Below the pieces are notes generated by a model. It searched no databases. It had not been told where the DNA came from and was given only the letters and a program-made list of their open reading frames with translations. Positions 37,247 to 42,530 of a DNA stretch of 42,530 bases are shown here, piece after piece (positions within the stretch are counted from its first letter, which is position 1; the number at the start of each line of letters is the position of its first letter). Source of the DNA: Prasinococcaceae sp. CCMP 1430 (taxonomy: Eukaryota; Prasinodermophyta; Palmophyllophyceae; Prasinococcales; Prasinococcaceae); contig RQSC01000007.1 of assembly GCA_013416795.1 (NCBI GenBank), positions 270,498 to 313,027 on the forward strand, read 5' to 3'. Made by a program: the position numbers and the translations under genes.

Positions 37247-37625
37247 TCATACATTGTGGATTCCGCGTTGTCGCCCGCGGCGCGCGGGTGCGCCACAGCG
37301 CGCGAGCGTTGAGCTCGCTAGCAGGCTTTCGTGGCGAGGATTGAAAGCCACGTTCCACACCCAGTGCGAGTGGCCGCCCTCACCGCCACCGCCGAAGTCC
37401 TCCACGGGCCTCGCGGCGTGGCGAAGGTCCCACAAGCGCACACGGCAATCGTCGCCGCCTGTCGCGATACGGTGCTGGCGCGCCGGGTCGAACGAAAGCG
37501 CACGACAGCGCATCGCGTGGGCGCGTGAAAGCGCCTCTCTGCGCTTGTTCGCGCGCGTATCCCATACCCACACTGACGTGCCCGCCGTCGCGCCCACGTT
37601 GCTGTCGCTGTGCGGGTCCCACGCT
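37247..37625 (-). CDS. EIPR1/TSSC1-like WD40 protein, internal fragment
   Basis: EIPR1 works with the EARP/GARP tethering complexes in endosomal recycling and dense-core vesicle formation. Read on the minus strand from the N at 37626: AWDPHSDSNVGATAGTSVWV then WDTRANKRRE, RALSFDPARQHRIATGGDDC, RVRLWDLRHAARPVEDF and HSHWVWNVAFNPRHESLLAS. This follows EIPR1 block for block, including the family signature GDDCKVKFWD and HSHWVWNV. The N-terminal half is missing beyond the N. After LLASS the similarity stops, with no good GT donor, and a stop comes at 37247, so the last WD repeats are also missing. It is thus broken at both ends. Confidence 0.72.
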
Positions 37626-37626
37626 N
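37626..37626. other. Ambiguous base N, probable assembly join
   Basis: The second N. The EIPR1 fragment (minus) loses its N-terminal half here and NadB (plus) loses its start codon here. Two unrelated genes broken at the same base point to missing sequence rather than one uncertain base. Confidence 0.82.
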
Positions 37627-39507
37627 CGGCGCGATCCGGCGCCGGCGCTGGTGCGCGTCGTGCGAGCGTCATGCGACGGCGGCGCGCAAGAGCGACCGGA
37701 CGCGGCACCGCGCGCGCGGGGGGGCGAAAACTCCCACGAGTACGACTTCCTGGTGATCGGGAGCGGCATCGCCGGGCTCACGTACGCGCTCAAGGCGGCC
37801 CGCCACGGGCGCGTGGCGGTGGTGACCAAGGCGCATGCCGCGGAGAGCAGCACGAAGTACGCGCAGGGGGGCATCTCCGCGGTGTGGGATCCCGCGGACA
37901 GCGTGGAGAGCCACGTGGAGGACACGCACGTGGCGGGCGCTTTTCTGTGCGACGAGCGCGCCGTCGAGGTGGTGTGCACAGAGGGTCCGGAGCGAGTGCG
38001 CGAGCTCATCGCGCTGGGCGCCGAGTTCAGCCGCGCTGCAGACGGCAGCGGGGCGTACCACCTGGCGAAGGAGGGTGGGCACACGCACAGCAGGATCCTG
38101 CATGCCGCAGACATGACGGGGCGTGAGATCGAGCGCGCCTTGTTGAAGAGCGCCAGCGAGAACGAGGCGATCGACATCTTTGAGCACAGCTTCGCCACCG
38201 AGCTGCTGACCGTCCAAGGATCCGGCGTCGGCGGCAGCGCGGGCGCCGGGGCGCCGCTATGCATCGGGGCGGACGCGATTTCCACGCGCACGGGCGAGGT
38301 CACGCGGTTTCTCGCGCACACGACGCTGGTTGCGTCCGGGGGCGCCGGCCAGGTGTATCCCTCGACGACGAATCCGCCGGTAGCCACCGGCGACGGCATG
38401 GCGCTGTGCATGCGCGCTGGCGCGCCGGTGACCAACCTCGAGTTCGTGCAGTTCCACCCGACGAGCCTGTACGACGAGGCCACCGCGGCAGGCGGCACAG
38501 CGTTCCTCATCACCGAGGCCATGCGCGGCGCGGGGGGGCTGCTGTACAACACCGCCGGCGAGCGTTTCATGCCCTCGTACGACGCGAGGGCTGAGCTCGC
38601 GCCGCGCGACGTCGTGGCGCGCGCCATCGACGACCAGCTCAAGTGCCGCGGCGACTCGTACGTGCTGCTTGACATCAGCCACAAGCCCGCCGAGGAAATC
38701 CTCGACCACTTCCCGAACATTGCCGCGTACTGCAAGGAGACGCAGGGCCTCGATATCACCAAAGACCCAATTCCGGTGGTGCCCGCCGCGCATTACTTTT
38801 GCGGCGGTGTGAGCGCTGGTCTCGACGGCGAGACCGCCATCGCCGGGCTGTTCACGTGCGGCGAGGCAGCGTGCACGGGCCTCCACGGCGCCAACCGCCT
38901 CGCGTCCAACTCGCTGCTTGAGGGGCTCGTCTTCGCGCACCGCGCGGCGGAAGCAGCTCGGGCGCACGTACGAGCTGCGCGCGGCACAAGCGACACCGGC
39001 GATGCCGTCGATTTGCGAGCTCTGGCCTCTGGACTGCATCGGCCGATGGACGTCGCGCTCTCGCTCGACGATGACGCCGAGGAGAGGATCGCCGAGCTTC
39101 GGGGGGAGCTCACAGCGGCTATGTGGGACCATGCGGGCATCGTGCGCAACACCGAGTCGCTGAGGGCAGGGCTGGAGAGGGTCGCGTGTGTGCGCTCGCG
39201 CGCGCCACCTGCGGCAAGCAGCGTGTCGGCGATGGAGCTCCACAACCTGCTTGACATCGGGGAGATGATCGTTCGCAGCGCGCTGCAGCGGCGAGAGAGT
39301 CGGGGGCTGCACTACACGAAGGACCACCCCGCGCCTCGGGAGAAATGCCAGCGACCGACGACGATGCAGCTGCTGCTCGCGCGTGGGGGCGATGGGAGCG
39401 AGTCCGATGCGGACGCTGACGAGTGGCTTGTGGAGTACTACAACAACGTACGCACGGACGCGAGCGCGACGACGGACGTGCACGCGACTGCGGACGCCTC
39501 CTCTTGA
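37627..39507 (+). CDS. nadB: L-aspartate oxidase (NadB), 5' end missing
   Basis: FAD enzyme that oxidises L-aspartate to iminoaspartate, the first step of de novo NAD synthesis in bacteria and plastids. A single open exon. FAD-binding start: YDFLVIGSGIAGLTYALKAA. Family blocks: STKYAQGGISAVWDPADSVE, HSRILHAADMTGREIERAL, SGGAGQVYP, FVQFHPTSLY, FLITEAMRGAGGLLYNTAGE, APRDVVARAID, PAAHYFCGGVSAGLDGETAI, GLFTCGEAACTGLHGANRLA and SNSLLEGLVF. A helical C-terminal domain follows (MWDHAGIVRN, ALQRRESRGLHYTKDHP). These last features separate it from succinate dehydrogenase flavoproteins. About 35 residues before YDFLV look like the end of an Arg/Ala-rich transit peptide. No ATG exists between the N at 37626 and the domain, so the start is lost at the assembly join. 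Confidence 0.93.
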   Translation, partial: RRDPAPALVRVVRASCDGGAQERPDAAPRARGGENSHEYDFLVIGSGIAGLTYALKAARHGRVAVVTKAHAAESSTKYAQGGISAVWDPADSVESHVEDTHVAGAFLCDERAVEVVCTEGPERVRELIALGAEFSRAADGSGAYHLAKEGGHTHSRILHAADMTGREIERALLKSASENEAIDIFEHSFATELLTVQGSGVGGSAGAGAPLCIGADAISTRTGEVTRFLAHTTLVASGGAGQVYPSTTNPPVATGDGMALCMRAGAPVTNLEFVQFHPTSLYDEATAAGGTAFLITEAMRGAGGLLYNTAGERFMPSYDARAELAPRDVVARAIDDQLKCRGDSYVLLDISHKPAEEILDHFPNIAAYCKETQGLDITKDPIPVVPAAHYFCGGVSAGLDGETAIAGLFTCGEAACTGLHGANRLASNSLLEGLVFAHRAAEAARAHVRAARGTSDTGDAVDLRALASGLHRPMDVALSLDDDAEERIAELRGELTAAMWDHAGIVRNTESLRAGLERVACVRSRAPPAASSVSAMELHNLLDIGEMIVRSALQRRESRGLHYTKDHPAPREKCQRPTTMQLLLARGGDGSESDADADEWLVEYYNNVRTDASATTDVHATADASS

Positions 39508-39687
39508 GCATCCGTTTCGTGCAGCACCACGCGCCGCTCTGCCGCGCCACAGCCTGCGTGCTTTTTTTGGTGTCTTAATTCAATTCTGTGTACCTGCCAT
39601 CACCATGGCCCGGGGCGAGTCGCGCCGCGCGTCGGCGAGAGCAAGCGCACGCTCGCCGTCGCCGGACGCAGCACGCGGCTGCGCGTT

Positions 39688-41859
39688 CTACAGCGTGTAG
39701 CACGCCGCATCCACAGAGCGGCTGCTGCGCGCGCTCATCGAGTGTGTGAGACGTGTCTCGTCCCGGACGGAGGCCGCTGTGGACGCCGGCGTGTACACCA
39801 TGCGGGCGCGCGCGGTCTGCAGCCTCGTCGGAAGCGTGCGCACGGCGACCGGCGCTGCCGCCGCGCGCGCCTTATCCAGCTTTCGGTCAATGCGTTCGCG
39901 CGTGCTCTCTGGCCGCAACCGCACGACCGTAGGGGGCACTAACGAGCCCAGCGGAAGGGCGCCGCCGCCCGCTCTGTTCCGGTGCCCGAGGCCGCCGTCC
40001 AGCGTGTGGTGTGGGCTTACGCCCCCTCGCGCAGTGCTCCACATGGTTCGCGCGGCCAGGATGTCGTCCGCTGCGATTACGCCCGCGTGGCGCAGCTCGC
40101 TGGCTGCCACGGCGTCGAACGCGAAGGTCGAGGTGCCGCGCTCCCATTCCTCCTCGGAGGCGAGGCGCGCGGCGGCCTCCAGTCGCGCGCAGCTCGCGCG
40201 CGCGGCTTCCTCGCTGCCGCGCGGCGCGAAGTGCGCGGGGCGCGCCGCGCCGGTCGGAGCGTAGCGCGAGGCGTCCACAGCCGCCGCGATGCGCCCCAGC
40301 ACCTCCAGAAATTCGGTGAATGTGAGCGAGCCGATCTGCGCGCCCCCGAGCGCGGAATCGCGCCTCGCATGACTGCCCCCGGCGAGCTTCGCCCACGCGC
40401 TGGGTCGCGCGGGCCCGTTGGCCAGTGCGAAGAGCCGGCCGAGCTCGGTGCGGGTGATGAAGCGAGGGTACACCTCAAAGTCCATGAGCAGTGTGCACAG
40501 CTCGCGCTCTGAGAGCGTGGCGTTCAGTTGGTGCGCTTCGCTCCAGTCGCGCGGCCGCGCTGTTGGACCGCCCGAGCCGTCCCACGAGGGGCTCACGCGC
40601 GCGTAAAAGGAGAAGATCTGTCGCAGCGGCCTCTCCCAGGGCTCGAACTCAGCCCACACCGCCGGGTGGCACAAGACGTCTGTGACGGCTGTGTCGTACG
40701 CACCATGGGCGCCACTGGGCACCGCCGGCCCCCCTCCGCTTGCTCCTGACGCGCGCGCAGCAGCTGGCTCACCGCCACCCCGGCCGCCGGCGCGCAGGAG
40801 AGCCACAAGCGCCGCCACGGCACGAGCGGGGCCAAGCTCGTCGCCGTCCTCCTCCTCCTCCTCGTGGCCCCGCGCTCGCGCCGGCTCGGCGCACGCCGCC
40901 AGCGCGGCCGCCCCGCGCACGGCCAGGTCGCACATGAGCCCCACGAAGGCGTTCTGGTCGAGCGTTCCCTTCGGCGAGTGCGTATCCATCGGGGGCGGCA
41001 TCGCAGAGACCGCCGCGGAGAAGCGCACGTCAAGGACGTTGCTGCCCACCAGCGGCGCGAGGCCCGTCCGCCGCGCCCATTTCGCAAAGGCGGTGCACGT
41101 GAGCCACTGCTTGCCCTCCTTTGCGCTCACAAACGCCTCGTGCAGCACGCGTGCCGGCTCTCCACCACCGTCGACGACCGCCATCGCCTCGCGAGCACGC
41201 GCCGCGAGTTCGCTCTCAGCGTTCGGCCTGCGCGCCTGCGCCTTGACTCCGAACGGGGCGTCAGCCTGCGCGAACGCGCGCGACCTCATCCGCTGCGCAC
41301 GCGCGGCGGCGATTCGCGCCCGTGGTGAGGCTGGATGCGGCGAGCCCGCTGCGGCCTCGTCGCCCTCTTGCGCGGGAGCCGACCGGAAGTCGTGCTTCAT
41401 CATCGAGATTCGGCGCGGCTCCAGCCTCACCGAGTAGCCGACGCGTCGGCTCGCGGGCAAGAACTTGGCCGGCACGCCGGCGCCCGTGAACGCTGCGTTG
41501 CGCTCAGCGACGGTGGCCAGCTGCTGCTCCTTGCGTCGTCGTCGGCGCGGCGAGAGCGAGCTCTCCGCGCGCAGCGCCGCGAGACTCACGCGACACTCTT
41601 TGCCGCCCATGGACATTTTGTCGAGGATCAGCTTCGGCGAGTGCAGCTCGAGGTACGCGAGCAGGCTGCGCGTCTTGAGCGCGGCGGCCTCGGCGGCGTC
41701 CTTGAGTCGGCCCGAGTCGGCCGCGCGCTTCATCTCCTGCAGAAACTCGTCGCCCGCGAGGTCAGATGGCACCACCGACGCGGCGTCCACGTCGGCGTCC
41801 GCGTCGCCCTGCTCGCGCCGCCGCGGCACGCGTAGCCGCAGCGCCGGCCCCTTCGCCAT
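39688..41859 (-). CDS. EF-hand-like repeat protein, family not identified
   Basis: A single exon of 723 residues from ATG 41859 (MAKGPALRLRVPRRREQGDA). The N-terminal third is basic with Ser/Arg stretches. Two helical modules look like degenerate EF-hand pairs: VLHEAFVSAKEGKQWLTCTA then FAKWARRTGL and KGTLDQNAFVGLMCDLAVRG; later LRQIFSFYARVS, LSERELCTLLMDFEVYPRFI, TRTELGRLFALANG and SLTFTEFLEVLGRIAAAVDA. The pattern recalls large algal and flagellar proteins with p25-alpha- or EF-hand-type helices, but clear calcium-loop Asp residues are missing. An acidic Glu/Asp run and a Gly/Ala-rich linker separate the modules. The tail is Arg/Ser-rich. Convergent with NadB. A ciliary role is a guess from layout. 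Confidence 0.8.
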   Translation of the reverse strand: MAKGPALRLRVPRRREQGDADADVDAASVVPSDLAGDEFLQEMKRAADSGRLKDAAEAAALKTRSLLAYLELHSPKLILDKMSMGGKECRVSLAALRAESSLSPRRRRRKEQQLATVAERNAAFTGAGVPAKFLPASRRVGYSVRLEPRRISMMKHDFRSAPAQEGDEAAAGSPHPASPRARIAAARAQRMRSRAFAQADAPFGVKAQARRPNAESELAARAREAMAVVDGGGEPARVLHEAFVSAKEGKQWLTCTAFAKWARRTGLAPLVGSNVLDVRFSAAVSAMPPPMDTHSPKGTLDQNAFVGLMCDLAVRGAAALAACAEPARARGHEEEEEDGDELGPARAVAALVALLRAGGRGGGEPAAARASGASGGGPAVPSGAHGAYDTAVTDVLCHPAVWAEFEPWERPLRQIFSFYARVSPSWDGSGGPTARPRDWSEAHQLNATLSERELCTLLMDFEVYPRFITRTELGRLFALANGPARPSAWAKLAGGSHARRDSALGGAQIGSLTFTEFLEVLGRIAAAVDASRYAPTGAARPAHFAPRGSEEAARASCARLEAAARLASEEEWERGTSTFAFDAVAASELRHAGVIAADDILAARTMWSTARGGVSPHHTLDGGLGHRNRAGGGALPLGSLVPPTVVRLRPESTRERIDRKLDKARAAAAPVAVRTLPTRLQTARARMVYTPASTAASVRDETRLTHSMSARSSRSVDAACYTL

Positions 41860-42530
41860 GGCCGCGCGCTCGACGCGTCCGCTACGCTGCGCCACCCCTC
41901 CCCCCTCCCTTTGGTAAGCTCCGCGACCACGCGTCGTCCTCCCTCCACCCCCCCTCGCTTCGCCGCCAGTCCTGCCGGAACGCCCGCCTCCCCGCCCGCC
42001 GCCGCTCCCTTCACCTCGGGCCGCCCGCCCGCGCGCGCGCCGTGTGGTGCCCCCCCCGCGCCGCGCGCTCGATCGGGAGCGCAGCAAGTTGAGGTTTGCG
42101 TTTGCGTCCAGCCCGAATTTGGGTTTAAATAAATAGGGTATATTTCGAAAAAGCGCGTCGCCCGCGGCCGTTCCCAGCCAGCCGTTCCACCTGCGGCAGG
42201 CTGCGGTGGCAAATCAGATGGCGCTCGGCCTATATCAAACGTGCTCCACGGCCCGCACGCGCTTCGGGCGAAAACGCGGAGTTTGGGGGATTTCGTCGGC
42301 GCGGTTCGGGCGCGGCGCCGGGGCCGCCCCCGTCGCGGCGGGCGACCCGAACCGCCGCGCGGCCCCATCTGGTGCAGTAATGCGCATTCCCTTCGGAAAA
42401 TATAGACCCTAATGTGGTGGAAACCCGAAGGAGGGCGTGGGAGGGGGGGGGGCGCGGAGGCATTTCGCGCGCCGCGGTTTGCGCGCCGCGGCGAGATCTG
42501 GATGCGCGCCGCGCTCGCGCGCGCGCGCGC
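41860..42530. promoter_or_regulatory. 5' region of the EF-hand-like gene and window end
   Basis: An AT-rich island at about 42085-42150 includes GGTTTAAATAAATAGGGTAT (42120-42139), a good TATA-like candidate for the minus-strand gene. A second AT-richer patch at 42385-42415 contains GACCCTAATG. Between them and to the end the sequence is GC-rich with no recognised gene. The last 30 bases are alternating CG. Confidence 0.5.

Noticed and set aside
37525-37625. NadB N terminus upstream of the second N
   Set aside because: That frame starts at GTG, not ATG, and is antisense to clear EIPR1 WD40 sequence.
37740-39300. Succinate dehydrogenase flavoprotein or fumarate reductase instead of NadB
   Set aside because: Shared FAD-binding fold, but the HSRILHAADMTGREIERAL block, the GLFTCGEAACTGLHGANRLA block and the C-terminal region fit L-aspartate oxidase.
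1-42530. Transposase, reverse transcriptase, integrase, viral genes, tRNA or rRNA genes
   Set aside because: No matching motifs were seen on either strand; tRNAs were looked for by eye only and a short one could be missed.

Overview
The window is nuclear DNA of a GC-rich, intron-containing protist, most likely a flagellated alga. The genes are eukaryotic: ER protein processing, complex I, RNA splicing and cilia. They sit beside genes typical of plastid-bearing lineages: an L-aspartate oxidase (NadB), an LpxA fragment, and a complex I B22 subunit and ZOP1/WBP4 protein that resemble the plant forms. A haptophyte-type alga would fit, but this is inference. Genes are close together and alternate strands as divergent and convergent pairs. 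I saw no rRNA, tRNA, CRISPR array or transposase.

Left part (1-15 kb). GPI8/PIG-K (-), TRAP-alpha/SSR1 (+), a PACRG-like protein (+), ZOP1/WBP4 (-), a small unknown protein (+), complex I B22/NDUFB9 (-), the axonemal dynein factor DNAI7/IC97 (+), an LpxA 3' fragment (-) and a PET117-like protein (+). Most introns and spacers here are long alternating purine-pyrimidine tracts (CA, TG, CG). TG tends to follow the donor and CA tends to precede the acceptor.

Right part (15-42.5 kb). Katanin p80 (-), a 1201-residue coiled-coil protein (+), a JmjC/cupin protein (-), a membrane-spanning tyrosine-phosphatase-like protein (+), a TTL-like protein with a signal anchor (-), a two-domain glycosyltransferase (+), pICln (-), a small HEPN-like protein with lipidation signals at both ends (+), a MYND-finger protein (+), a CS-domain protein (-), NadB (+) and an EF-hand-like protein (-). 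Introns are few and mostly plain.

Two single N bases (36762 and 37626) bracket 863 bases. That piece carries a membrane-protein tail and a piece of the WD40 protein EIPR1, and each is cut at an N. NadB starts at the second N without a start codon. These Ns look like assembly joins rather than single ambiguous bases. Several frames also slip by one base in G runs (GPI8 5' end, ZOP1 exon 3, JmjC 5' end, upstream of the CS gene).

Themes. Secretory pathway: GPI8, SSR1, the glycosyltransferase and perhaps the TTL-like protein. Cilia and microtubules: DNAI7, PACRG-like, katanin p80, possibly the coiled-coil and EF-hand-like proteins. Mitochondria: NDUFB9 and PET117. Spliceosome and snRNP assembly: ZOP1 and pICln. 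Most exon models were inferred from homology plus GT/AG sites, without transcript evidence.
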